Shown here: piece by piece, positions 24,001 to 32,664 of the stretch
Position numbering within the stretch: the stretch's first letter is position 1
Layout: every line of letters starts with the position of its first letter
DNA from: Nemertoderma westbladi
Taxonomy: Eukaryota > Xenacoelomorpha > Nemertodermatida > Nemertodermatidae
Assembly (NCBI GenBank): GCA_032718475.1
Contig: JAUCBJ010007338.1
Span: 25,450-89,449, forward strand
Direction: 5' to 3'
Length of the DNA stretch: 64,000 nucleotides
The notes under the pieces: model-generated
What the model was told of the DNA's origin: nothing
The model's database searches: none
The model's input: the letters and a program-made list of their open reading frames with translations, nothing else
Made by a program: the position numbers and the translations under genes

Positions 24001-27000
24001 ATTCTTTCTCTTGAAACAAGTGGGACAACTGATAAGGGTAGTGCCACAACAGCTGTTACAGATGGGATAATGCCACTGAGTAATGCCACAACAGTTGTTA
24101 CAGATGGGACTACGCCGTTGGGTAATACCACAACATATGTTACAGATGGGACAACGCCATTGAGTAGTGCCACAACAGCTGGAACAAATTGGACAACACC
24201 GCTGCGTAATGCCACAACAGATGTTACAGATGGGACAACGCCGCTGGGTAATGCCACAACAGATGTTACAGATGGGACTACGCCGTTGGGTAATGCCATA
24301 ACAGCTGTTACAGATGGGACAACGCCACTGGATGATGCCACAACAGCTGTTACAGATGGGACAATGCCACTGGGTAATACCGAAACACCTGGTAAAGTTG
24401 GGACAATGCCACTGGATGATGCCACAACAGCTGTTACAGATGGGACTACGCCGTTGGGTAATGCCATAACAGCTGTTATAGATGGGACAACGCCACTGGG
24501 TGATGCCACAACAGCTGTTACAGATGGGACAATGCCAATGGGTAATACCGAAACACCTGGTAAAGATAGGACAATGCCACTGGGTGATGCCACAACAGCT
24601 GGTGAAGATGGGACAACTTCGCTTGATATTGCCACTACAGCTGGTTCAGTTGGCCTTTGTAATTCAGAATCCCACCAGAACCAAATAGAACATGACGAGG
24701 TTCTACAACATGCAAATACTGATCTATATGATTCTTCGAAATTCGACAATACTCGTACTGAAGTTGATACAACAGTTGTTTCTGACAAATGTAAGTCTCC
24801 AGTCCGCCCCCTTGCAACATGGCATTCATATGCAGATGAATTTACCTCTAAAGATTCAAGAAAGGCTGTAGAAATTGAAAGTCGAGAAAGCGGCACTGGA
24901 GAACTATCGGGTAATTTTCGAATCCCCAAAAAGCAAAGTATCCAGCCTACAACAGATGGCTGCAACGACAGGCCGAATGTATCTGAAACATCATCCCATT
25001 CCACTTCATTTTCGCAAAGTCATGTTTCTGCTCCGGCCTCACCGTGTCGTAAAGGTCATCTCCCATGGATTGATAAACATGGTCTGCATAGCTCTCCCCG
25101 TTCACATGCTCTCAAAGGTGATGCATTACTTACACTGAAAGGTGGTAAGTTGTCCGGCAAGGATAAAACCGCACCAAATAAGCCAGTTGGTATTGTTATT
25201 AAGCCATCATCATCGTCAACTGCACAGCCAATTGAATATGAAGAACCGAAAACTTACAAGGAGTACCGCGAGCTCAAGGAGAAGGGTGTTCTCCCCACAA
25301 ATCCAACAAAGGATAAAGGCGGAAAGCAAAGTGAAACTAAAAGTAAAAAAACTGATGTTGATGGGAAACTACACTCAAGTATCAGTCCAAGCAAGCCGTT
25401 GGCCAAAGCAGAACAGGCTAAACAACATCATGAGCAGGGGGAACATCATGGAAAACATCGTCATGAACCGATTAAAACTCATGACATTGCAAAGCATAAA
25501 CAAACTGAGGCTGAGTTGCGACACAATCACCGGTCTAATACTAAACTATATAAATCGCATGAAGACTCATCCAGCACACAGACTGACCCCAGAATCGAAT
25601 CTAATAAATTGCCTGGAGATATCGATTCATCCAATTCAAATTTAGATCCATCCCACCGAGGTGAAAGGATGTTACACGATGGTAGTTGGAAGGACCAAAC
25701 CTCTAGTGTTGAGGGTCATTCTGTACCAACTAAAGATGAAAAGCCAAGAAGAGAGAAAACTTTTGAAGAATTTCGTAAAGAACAATATATGGAGGCTGAG
25801 CGATGTGTTGTGAAGGATCCCCAGCAATTTATTCACTCAAAATATGGTGGAGAATATTCTCATCCGCATTTCTCTCAAAGGAATCCCCATCTACAACAAC
25901 GCTACCCTCGCCAACGCAGTCCTAATACGTATCAAAGATATCCGCAGTATAACCAAAACATCCGTAAACCTTACCCACAACACCATAGCCCAAACCTGCA
26001 GAAACCTTACCCACAAAATCGTAGCCCAAACCTGCAGAAACCTTACCCACAAAATCGTAGCCCAAACCTACAGAACGTACGTTTCCCCTACCGCAACCCA
26101 AATCTCCACCATAAAGTTCCCCCTTCCCACAGCCCAACTCTCCATTCACACTTGCTACAACGCGGTCCCAACATACCATCCCGTTTCTCCCAACACAGTC
26201 CCAACTATTCGCCGCGGTTTTCATCCGGTGTCTCTCGCCCTGGTGACACCAGGGGGAACACGTGGTCTTCGCTCAACATTCCTACGTCAACAACCGCCAG
26301 ACAATATCAGACCAAAGTCCCAACGGCAACCACTTCCTACCTGTCATATGCCACCCAAGTGGAAACAACATCCTACACAACCAAACCAGAGGAAGCCACG
26401 TCCTACACGTATACCAATCCCGATAAGTCGGATTATTCGCAGATTTCATACGCTTCTTATTTCAGTCAAACTCCGCCCCCACAACAATCCTACTTAGCTA
26501 CATACGCCTCTAGCGATAAGGACGCCGTGCCAGATAATACAACAACATCGTATGCTAGTCTAATGGACCCGCTAACATACCAGCTGACCGGCGCAGCCAT
26601 TCCCACGACCTACAGTGTGAGTAACGCGGTTCCCGCTACAGACAACCGAACTTACCAAACTGCTTCCTACTTGGAGTCGCAGGCCCAAGAATCTTGTCTG
26701 TTGATGACGTCACAACTTCCCGCAGAGATTCCAACGTATCCGTCGGCTGTAGCCCCCGCAGCACCAGTACCGGCGGTGTCCACCGCATCATCCTACCTAC
26801 TGCCCCCGCAACCGGTGCCCCCTGTCACCCCCCTAGACAGTCTGTACAATAACGCTCAACAGGCCGCTCAAATGATAATCCAATCAACTATCCTAAACCA
26901 GAACATTCGTCAACTAGACCAGCACCTACAGTCAGTGCTGAAACTGAAACAGCAGGAGGCCTTGGTGTCTGGGGGGGTTGCCCAGGAGACACGAGACCCC

Positions 27001-27276
27001 GAGGTCCCCTCGACTGGTTACGGGGAACTCGACTCGACCCCCTGGATACCCGGTATCACGTGTCCCCCGCAGGAGGCGCAACGACCCATCACCCTCAGCC
27101 AGACGTTGATCCCGTTTGCCCAGGCTATCAGCGTGGGCGGGACGTTGCTCTCCTCTGTCACTGGCCACAGGTCCGATACCACACCCGTGGTCAGTGCGGG
27201 GTCCTCGGTCAGTTACCATGACGACGCCTCCTACCCGCCACCCCCGCCTCCACCCCCACCTCGGGCGCCAAGATAA
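18028..27276 (+). CDS. DOT1L: DOT1-like histone H3 lysine-79 methyltransferase, single exon
   Basis: The enzyme transfers methyl groups from S-adenosylmethionine to nucleosomal H3K79 in the nucleus. The catalytic DOT1 fold spans about residues 10-320. The D1 loop YEPFSPEVYGETS starts at residue 125. SAM motif DLGSGVGQVVLQ starts at D158, the ribose-binding Glu is E183 (FGIERAE), GDFL contains D219, and FVNNYAFG contains N238. All four sit three residues before their human numbers. A Lys-rich stretch (about 410-450) may contact the nucleosome. A conserved ALDLLHRET block (about 460) and a long coiled coil (about 505-670) follow as in vertebrate DOT1L, where that region binds AF9/AF10-type partners. 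The rest is low-complexity: basic LRPRKR-type patches (about 1635, 1730), fourteen or so 14-residue repeats (2005-2205), a Pro/Tyr-rich region with a 12-residue repeat (about 2645-2680), a short helix (about 2940-2985) and a polyproline end. ATG context ACAATGG is strong, and the fold starts right after it. At 3,082 residues it is about twice the human length. Confidence 0.96.
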   Translation: MEKTLTLESLFGAPAAQYMWPLPMSEKQDGAIEIVETIRWVCQDFPELNAAVDNHILKDYDTHDYHSMRNICERYNRAVAAILDTWLGSNRYKRIPERASSGLLKHILNQVYTHAVCDPDKLNVYEPFSPEVYGETSYDLVKKMLETIAIRETDTFIDLGSGVGQVVLQIAASTECRFSFGIERAETPSSYAINMEREFRKWMAWYGKSYGEFKLEKGDFLDDSMSDRIANASVVFVNNYAFGPIVNHQLKLRFANMKESARIVSSKEFVRPNFRITSRALSDISSIMRVTEIEGMRGSVSWTVTPVSYYLHTIDRTQLELYFKENRERGSHRGRGEADFETDTSDTGSSSLRGYQRRQEGGGDGGLVGDSATVSETSSSVAELCDDIVWGPTTRRQWKQLVAQESHQKEDKSKSRGLPLQTIKEHREKSTTKKSILLKNNKNAKETSKKNVMSGNNLIALDLLHRETINSTRSPCPISDVIDDDVEEKPNVIVSEPQDNEFNRFMGNLRNLYASYFEKIKNPNFVEIIQKKIEAEKEKQKALVYKQAVLSRQIDSLRKESVDLLQDKLLGLGISAANPQQIIDQAQTIIEKHRDLTEKVEIAETQLQFAENENHRLNKLLKVEAKQLPADTFRKSDLKSQLNKLETDVSTWERFEAKLKQKVVAEKERLPLASPKGVPHRQRSPSSTPSPRTPQMFSVESLITSQYQSTFFNNPQSLHPVQRLSDVMQPDVVGIQPREMPFGYSQQATLFGQPQLHIISPDSIKRKRDSSSSSRKSPKIAARSKSPGRSGSARESTLAYSDIAQGSSHPYVIRKIRNEGFPPSPVTTQTSVIAPAVTAIREGDPADAEVARVLASTRVTSCSSRITTPSPRLMPIKQRILGCKEETRTPIPMSLEDKVSLMTQRSDSLPYSEGSQVTELMYCKIIEEPDATLDSIMGVSLEPVSGASGIGTSLHHNSSTISKGTDEEHKSPQIVIPDSSVSKATMVYDDPVSDPVPIATSAQHIKLINEVSKSTTIYEQGRPLDGVPKAIDNITNTVYAISTPDLTESENISKAVVSQSSGLEPVLPVNIEDIRNLHNANAVSSSISDENQLGIVPKVNFSDGIVQLTKTYINESIEPITISDGRKSKSTVCTNLSVPDVNKNNYPDDIIKSIDDFAITTSVVGAQNISDSDRYLADKVENKVPVCNSMSNLAPHSMPRLPEKKVPVSDSYEQHETTLPTIVASETSQQIQPHVSMPQKDSIDFQNLDIPQVKSGFIKPVVSDMDPCKQKISQDLTIQSVNKSGEIKGEIGLPQTVRDVSELQVEDENKTTVSEKQQTRGKSEQQIDIPVAELDQAANDIIIEPENILATIDQCVEGLQPADIDNGSGGESINGNDDTVSGRKKAKLRGKKGKAKKSKTKLRQVPSGADQLVSSNKSQTEISQEQMDSNQNNTDNLEEHIDCQQTDGHVDISKDQINSNSFQIDSTPIQIDDTKDLAAPTSQEEIENLQPKSNFVDSSAVDIGDDSNLLGGKGYNISNDEVFQSVESLDESPPVRKTRSQSNLGKATIGKSTTKQQQLKLKFKKSKGKKETGDQGEDEDLRALSSYSPSLPGVEKQTGKQGRKKSVIQNESVITDDHSLNVSDQKEAKVETPRQLRPRKRSGVRILESSDASPKTPELKELSAIQSPKQQIPDIQSGKSLPEKSPTRGRQEDKIEESAQVELEENILDPIDKTPPEPETDTRKKLRPRNRKQSSAIPNLPENNAKSVRKQNRVAVLAPSIESVPLEVSTVKLPATDGEDKTVAMDVDAKHGRSLLDEKVSPGAQLPVEPIEDKLLLKPVCEGPEQKSDQMSPDKHENVQPEQNDLKINSLLSSNHESRDNSIPVTNVADKKDSLTLQHSKQISSTFAADEIRITTQTKYAVNVESSLTKPNISESKDMLHLIRALEYSSDKTQQMSSNRNDYAVEPIDEMTKDIAGEVQDVEVTEKSPINHLQSTDELFDTEVPLHRAPGILSLETSGTTDKGSATTAVTDGIMPLSNATTVVTDGTTPLGNTTTYVTDGTTPLSSATTAGTNWTTPLRNATTDVTDGTTPLGNATTDVTDGTTPLGNAITAVTDGTTPLDDATTAVTDGTMPLGNTETPGKVGTMPLDDATTAVTDGTTPLGNAITAVIDGTTPLGDATTAVTDGTMPMGNTETPGKDRTMPLGDATTAGEDGTTSLDIATTAGSVGLCNSESHQNQIEHDEVLQHANTDLYDSSKFDNTRTEVDTTVVSDKCKSPVRPLATWHSYADEFTSKDSRKAVEIESRESGTGELSGNFRIPKKQSIQPTTDGCNDRPNVSETSSHSTSFSQSHVSAPASPCRKGHLPWIDKHGLHSSPRSHALKGDALLTLKGGKLSGKDKTAPNKPVGIVIKPSSSSTAQPIEYEEPKTYKEYRELKEKGVLPTNPTKDKGGKQSETKSKKTDVDGKLHSSISPSKPLAKAEQAKQHHEQGEHHGKHRHEPIKTHDIAKHKQTEAELRHNHRSNTKLYKSHEDSSSTQTDPRIESNKLPGDIDSSNSNLDPSHRGERMLHDGSWKDQTSSVEGHSVPTKDEKPRREKTFEEFRKEQYMEAERCVVKDPQQFIHSKYGGEYSHPHFSQRNPHLQQRYPRQRSPNTYQRYPQYNQNIRKPYPQHHSPNLQKPYPQNRSPNLQKPYPQNRSPNLQNVRFPYRNPNLHHKVPPSHSPTLHSHLLQRGPNIPSRFSQHSPNYSPRFSSGVSRPGDTRGNTWSSLNIPTSTTARQYQTKVPTATTSYLSYATQVETTSYTTKPEEATSYTYTNPDKSDYSQISYASYFSQTPPPQQSYLATYASSDKDAVPDNTTTSYASLMDPLTYQLTGAAIPTTYSVSNAVPATDNRTYQTASYLESQAQESCLLMTSQLPAEIPTYPSAVAPAAPVPAVSTASSYLLPPQPVPPVTPLDSLYNNAQQAAQMIIQSTILNQNIRQLDQHLQSVLKLKQQEALVSGGVAQETRDPEVPSTGYGELDSTPWIPGITCPPQEAQRPITLSQTLIPFAQAISVGGTLLSSVTGHRSDTTPVVSAGSSVSYHDDASYPPPPPPPPPRAPR
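24040..24650 (+). repeat. 42-bp coding minisatellite in DOT1L
   Basis: About fourteen copies encode variants of ATTAVTDGTTPLGN (14 residues, 42 bp), so copy-number change keeps the reading frame. Variation is mainly at A/V, T/M and G/S positions. The Thr/Ser-rich product is probably disordered. Confidence 0.9.
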
Positions 27277-28050
27277 CTCAGATGGTTCTAGAATAATAAT
27301 AATATAATAGATAATTTTATTTCCACGTAGCATTGAAGTATATATAAATATACAATTTGTAATAATTTGGTGTTTTGGAAATGAAATTTTCTTAGTAGTA
27401 AAACTGTTTTATATTCAACTTTTTTTTATTTACTCAAATAGAATATGCGGTAAAACTTATTACCCTAACAAACATTAATAACGATTTAGCTATTTATGCC
27501 AAATAATTTATTTAGGTATTTTTCCTTCAACGACCACCTGAATAACTTTAACTTTGTTAAATGTCTAGAACAATATGGGAACCATTAAAAATTATTAGAA
27601 AATTACAAAAAATAGCGATTAAATTTATCGAAAGCGAAGTACAAAGCTCTCACTCTTATTGCAATCAAAATCATATCCATCTGAATTGTTTACGAAAAAT
27701 GTTTGAATTTGCGTTTATTATCGTTAAATGTTTCCTATTTCGCCTTGGTGTATATAACTAACTATATGTTATATTGTATTATTATATATAATATTAATAT
27801 GTATTTTATTTTTATTATATTAATTAATACTTCTTCTCTGAAAATTAATAATGTTAATTTGATGTTAATCTGAAAAAATACGTTTCCAACGGCAAAATCC
27901 AAGATATAACAGTTTCTCCAGTGTAATGTCTATTGATGGTGATCATATTTTAGCGCCACTAATATAATGCCGCCCCAAATTAGATGATTTGATACCAAAA
28001 AAATGATTTAGCACCAAATATATTTTTTTGTAGCACCAATTCACATCCCC
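27277..28050. other. 3' flank of DOT1L, non-coding
   Basis: AT-rich. No canonical AATAAA lies in the first 100 bases after the stop, only variants such as AATATA. A frame at 27561-27761 reads LKIIRKLQKIAIKFI, faintly like the C-terminal part of a LINE reverse transcriptase, but it is too short to call. Confidence 0.45.
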
Positions 28051-28088
28051 CAATTTTGAATATCCCTCTCATCAAAAACAATTATTCA

Positions 28089-28113
28089 CCCCCCCCCCCC
28101 CCCCCCCCCCCCC
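28089..28113 (+). repeat. Poly-C run (25 nt)
   Basis: An uninterrupted run of 25 C inside the CCCCAAAAAC-type repeat, probably slippage of one unit's C run. Confidence 0.9.
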
Positions 28114-28582
28114 AAAAAAAAACAATTTATTCAGCCCCCCAAAAACAATTTATTTATCCCACAAAAACAATAATTTATCCCCCAAAAATAATTATTCTTC
28201 CCCTAAAAACAATTATTCATACCTCAAAAAGTTTTCAATCTCCCTAAAATAATTACTTGTCAACCAAAAACAATTCTTCCAACACCAAATATTTTATGGT
28301 AATTTTATTTAAAAATACAAATTCATTAATTATTTATTTACATAAATCAAACAAAATGTTTAATCATCGTATACTAACGATCCTCGTACCAATAGTCTCT
28401 GTAAGTAAGAGTCTGTAACTGAGAGTCTGTAACTGAAGTCTGTAACTGAGAGTCTGTTTATTTTGGTAGAATACTTGAATATTTTGGGGGAATTGAATAT
28501 GCATTTATTTTGGGGGAATATGTATTTATTTTAGGGGAATATGCATTTATTTTGGGGGAATATGCATTTATTTTGGGGGAAT

Positions 28583-28960
28583 ATTTTTCGAATTGATGGT
28601 TGCTACATAAGACTACTAAGGGCAGCCCTAAACATCAGCTGGAGACAACACATGACAAACGCCGAGCTTTATGGTACAATACCACCTGTATCAACCACCC
28701 TCCGTGAACGCAGATTAAGATTCAGTGGGCACTACTGCTGGCGAAGTAAAGACGAGGTCATACCAGATCTACTTCTCTGGCAACCAACTCATGGAAAGCG
28801 TAGTCGTGGACGACCGGCCATAACATATATAGATCAACTTGAAAGGGATACTGAACTTGGGAGAAACGAAATTGCGACAACTATGGAGAATCGGGAAGCC
28901 TGGAAGGATCTCATTTCCACTGTCCGAGTTCGCGCGACCTAGTAGTAGTAGTAGTAGTAG
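28583..28960 (+). pseudogene. Non-LTR retrotransposon 3' end (reverse transcriptase C-terminus)
   Basis: The open stretch translates as GCYIRLLRAALNISWRQHMT, then ELYGTIPPV, LRERRLRFSGH, DLLLWQPTHGKRSRGRPAIT and Y-D-L-type motifs, up to a stop in ACCTAG followed by (TAG)n. This is the usual C-terminal end of animal endonuclease-type LINE ORFs, and a short TAG repeat is a plausible 3' tail. The copy is severely 5'-truncated, as is common for LINE inserts. It sits inside the 21-bp minisatellite, so a target duplication cannot be told from the repeat. The fragment at 13.5 kb stops about where this one begins. Confidence 0.85.
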
Positions 28961-29362
28961 TTGGGGGAATATGCATTTATTTTGGGGGAATGTGTATTTA
29001 TTTTGGGGGAATATGCATTTATTTTGGGGGAATATGCATTTATTTTGGGGGAATGTGTATTTATTTTGGGGGAATATGCATTTATTTTGGGGGAATATGC
29101 ATTTATTTTGTGGGAATATCTATTTATTTTGGGGGATTATGTATTTATTGTAATTTATTGTATTCGATGTTGAATAATTGTTTTTGGTGTTGAAAAATTT
29201 GTTTTGGTGTTGAGTAATTGTATTTGGGGTGACTTATTTTATTTGGTTTTGATAATTTTTTTTGGGGGTAACATTGATTAAATTGGTGTTATATAATTTT
29301 TTGGTTAAATTTTCATCAATTTTGTGTAACTTTAATTGGTAGCCTATTTTTACACCATGACT

Positions 29363-29385
29363 GGGGGGGGGGGGGGGGGGGGGGG
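29363..29385 (+). repeat. Poly-G run (23 nt)
   Basis: An uninterrupted run of 23 G that abuts the small inverted-repeat element at 29392. Confidence 0.9.
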
Positions 29386-29391
29386 CGTATT

Positions 29392-29537
29392 TACAAACCC
29401 CATACAGTCTCGACACTGGCAATGTAATTCAGCCTGAATAAAGGACCAATGAGAGACGATCAGTAATTGGAAGTCTAGTGCTGAGATGGTATGGGGTTTG
29501 GGAATACACCAAACCCCATACTATATCCCTCGGCACT
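29392..29537. repeat. Small inverted-repeat element(s)
   Basis: CAAACCCCATACAGTCTC (29394) and its near-complement GATGGTATGGGGTTTGG (about 29484-29500) could be the ends of a ~110-bp MITE. A third copy, CCAAACCCCATACTATAT (about 29509), follows immediately and also pairs with the middle one. No clear target duplication was seen. Confidence 0.45.
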
Positions 29538-29667
29538 TTAATGTGGTACTTTACAGTGCTGCTTACTTCATGTTTTTTAGGTCCACGTAGCAAGACCTCT
29601 AGAATTCACTCTGTTGTTGACTTCGGTGTTGGTGTTGTAATTTCCAGTTGGGTTTACAAGGCTTCAT

Positions 29668-29835
29668 ACGGCGCAGTGGCGTTGGACGTAGAATCTCTTC
29701 CAAAGAGTTCCGAGTACATTCCCCCCTTTCCGCTGAAATTTTTTGGTAGTAAGATTTCGTATTAAGCCAATCAAGGAGACAGTTCATACGTTAGTAGACG
29801 CGGACCTTTGCGCGTTGTCGCGCTTGTCATCATAA
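29668..29835 (+). mobile_element. tRNA-derived SINE of a second family, + copy
   Basis: GGCGCAGTGGC, GGACGTAGAATCTCT, AGAGTTCCGAGTACATTCC and then TAAGCCAATCAAGGAGACAG to GCGGACCTTTG align collinearly with the minus-strand copy in the NAGLU intron (33905-34082). The tRNA-like head is eroded in this copy, and part of the A-box region is missing. Confidence 0.65.
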
Positions 29836-30270
29836 AGTAGAAGCGGGTACCGGTATTTATTTATCGCAGAACAGTGACTGTAAATGGTGATTCTCGTCAG
29901 ATATTAATTAAACCATTTCCATTAATTACGGTTAGTAAACCTTGTGTAATGCGATTCATCCGTATGTGAATGATGTTTAAAATGATCTCAATGCGTCTAT
30001 ACTTTATTTCTCTGGTGCGCCGATTTTTGCTTTATTGTTAATATTCTGGCGCAATTCCTCGTTAAGTGTCAAAAATGTAAATGCAAAATCAATAATAATT
30101 ATTATTCTACCTGTCAGCTTGTTTTCAGGGTAATTAATAAAAATTTATAAATAGAAAATCAATATAAATTTAAGAAAAATATTGAAAGTAATTAATTAAA
30201 ATATACCCTCTTTATTATTATTACATTATACATGCTAATCTAAACCCCAATTCGTGTTTCAGTCTGCACA
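29836..30270. other. Non-coding spacer
   Basis: AT-rich with no gene, RNA or repeat family recognised. It leads directly into the 27-bp minisatellite. Confidence 0.5.
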
Positions 30271-30280
30271 GCCCATTGCC

Positions 30281-32664
30281 CACACACTTCCCCCCACGCC
30301 CATTGCACACACACTTCCCCCCACGCCCATTGCACACACACTTCCCCCACGCCCATTGCCCACACACTTCCCCCCACGCCCATTGCACACACACTTCCCC
30401 CCACGCCCATTGCACACACACTTCCCCCACGCCCATTGCCCACACACTTCCCCCCACGCCCATTGCCCACTCACTTCCCCCCACGCCCATTGCCCACACA
30501 CTTCCCCCCACGCCCATTGCCCACACACTTCCCCCCACGCCCATTGCACACACACTTCCCCCACGCCCATTGCCCACACACTTCCCCCCACGCCCATTGC
30601 CCACTCACTTCCCCCCACGCCCATTGCCCACACACTTCCCCCCACGCCCATTGCCCACACACTTCCCCCCACGCCCATTGCCCACACACTTCCCCCCACG
30701 CCCATTGCCCACGCACTTCCCCCCACGCCCATTGCCCACACACTTCCCCCCACGCCCATTGCCCACACACTTCCCCCCACGCCCATTGCCCACGCACTTC
30801 CCCCCACGCCCATTGCCCACGCACTTCCCACCACTCCCATTGCCCACACACTTCCCCCCACTCCCATTGCCCACACACTTCCCCCCTCGCCCATTGCCCA
30901 CACACTTCCCCCCACGCCCATTGCACACACACTTCCCCCCACGCCCATTGCCCACACACTTCCCCCCACGCCCATTGCCCACACACTTCCCCTCACGCCC
31001 ATTGCCCACACACTTCCCCCCACGCCCATTGCACACACACTTCCCCCCACGCCCATTGCCCACACACTTCCCCCCACGCCCATTGCCCACACACTTCCCC
31101 CCACTCCCATTGCCCACACACTTCCCCCCACGCCCATTGCACACACACTTCCCCCCACGCCCATTGCACACACACTTCCCCCACGCCCATTGCCCACACA
31201 CTTCCCCCCACGCCCATTGCCCACTCACTTCCCCCCACGCCCATTGCCCACACACTTCCCCCCACGCCCATTGCCCACACACTTCCCCCCACGCCCATTG
31301 CCCACACACTTCCCCCCACGCCCATTGCCCACGCACTTCCCCCCACGCCCATTGCCCACACACTTCCCCCCACGCCCATTGCCCACACACTTCCCCCCAC
31401 GCCCATTGCCCACGCACTTCCCACCACGCCCATTGCCCACGCACTTCCCACCACTCCCATTGCCCACACACTTCCCCCCACTCCCATTGCCCACACACTT
31501 CCCCCCTCGCCCATTGCCCACACACTTTCCCCCACGCCCATTGCCCACACACTTCCCCCCACGCCCATTGCACACACACTTCCCCCCACGCCCATTGCCC
31601 ACACACTTCCCCCCACGCCCATTGCCCACACACTTCCCCTCACGCCCATTGCCCACACACTTCCCCCCATGCCCATTGCCCACACACTTCCCCCCACTCC
31701 CATTGCCCACACACTTCCCCCCTCGCCCATTGCCCACACACTTCCCCCCACGCCCATTGCACACACACTTCCCCCCACGCCCATTGCCCACACACTTCCC
31801 CCCACGCCCATTGCCCACACACTTCCCCCCACGCCCATTGCCCACACACTTCCCCCCACGCCCATTGCCCACACACTTTCCCCCACGCCCATTGCCCACA
31901 CACTTCCCCCCACGCCCATTGCCCACGCACTTCCCCCCACGCCCATTGCCCTCGCACTTCCCCCCACTCCCATTGCACACACACTTCCCCCCACGCCCAT
32001 TGCCCACACACTTCCCCCCACGCCCATTGCCCACACACTTCCCCCCACGCCCATTGCACACACACTTCCCCCCACGCCCATTGCCCACACACTTCCCCCC
32101 TCGCCCATTGCCCACACACTTCTCCCCACGCCCATTGCCCACACACTTCCCCCCACGCCCATTGCCCACACACTTCCCCCCTCGCCCATTGCCCACACAC
32201 TTCCCCCCACGCCCATTGCACACACACTTCCCCCCACGCCCATTGCCCACACACTTCCCCCCACGCCCATTGCCCACACACTTCCCCCCACGCCCATTGC
32301 CCACACACTTCCCCCCACGCCCATTGCCCACACACTTCCCCCCACGCCCATTGCCCACGCACTTCCCCCCACGCCCATTGCCCACGCACTTCCCCCCACT
32401 CCCATTGCCCACACACTTTCCCCCACGCCCATTGCCCACACACTTCCCCCCACGCCCATTGCCCACACACTTCCCCCCACGCCCATTGCACACACACACT
32501 TCCCCCCACGCCCATTGCCCACACACTTCCCCCCTCGCCCATTGCCCACACACTTCCCCCCACGCCCATTGCCCACACACTTCCCCCCACGCCCATTGCC
32601 CACACACTTCCCCCCCACGCCCATTGCCCACACACTTCCCCCCACGCCCATTGCCCACACACTT
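30281..32664. repeat. 27-bp minisatellite, ~88 copies
   Basis: The unit contains CACACTTCCCCCCACGCCCA followed by TTGCC. Variants change single bases (CACGCAC, CACTCCC, CTCGCCC). A few units are 26 bp because they have five instead of six C. A variant pair at 30821 recurs at 31441, giving a higher-order period of 620 bp (22 x 27 + 26). The period is divisible by three and no stop codon occurs in the unit, so all six frames are open for hundreds of codons. These ORFs are not genes. The strand asymmetry is strong, with C-rich sequence on +. Confidence 0.95.

Larger units (their letters stand above)
28055..29290. repeat. G/C-run-bearing foldback-like minisatellite region (21-bp units)
   Basis: The left part (28055-28300) repeats CCCCAAAAACAATTATTC-like words on the + strand. 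The right part (28490-28582 and 28961-29150) repeats a 21-bp unit containing TTTTGGGGGAATATGCATT. A third part (29158-29250) has TTTTTGGTGTTGAATAATTG, whose complement appears near 28255-28290. The two sides are thus roughly complementary. The 21-bp array is split by a non-LTR fragment. Confidence 0.7.

Noticed and set aside
27543-27770. Possible LINE reverse transcriptase remnant (LKIIRKLQKIAIKFI)
   Set aside because: The similarity is limited to one short amphipathic stretch with stops just upstream, which is not enough to call.
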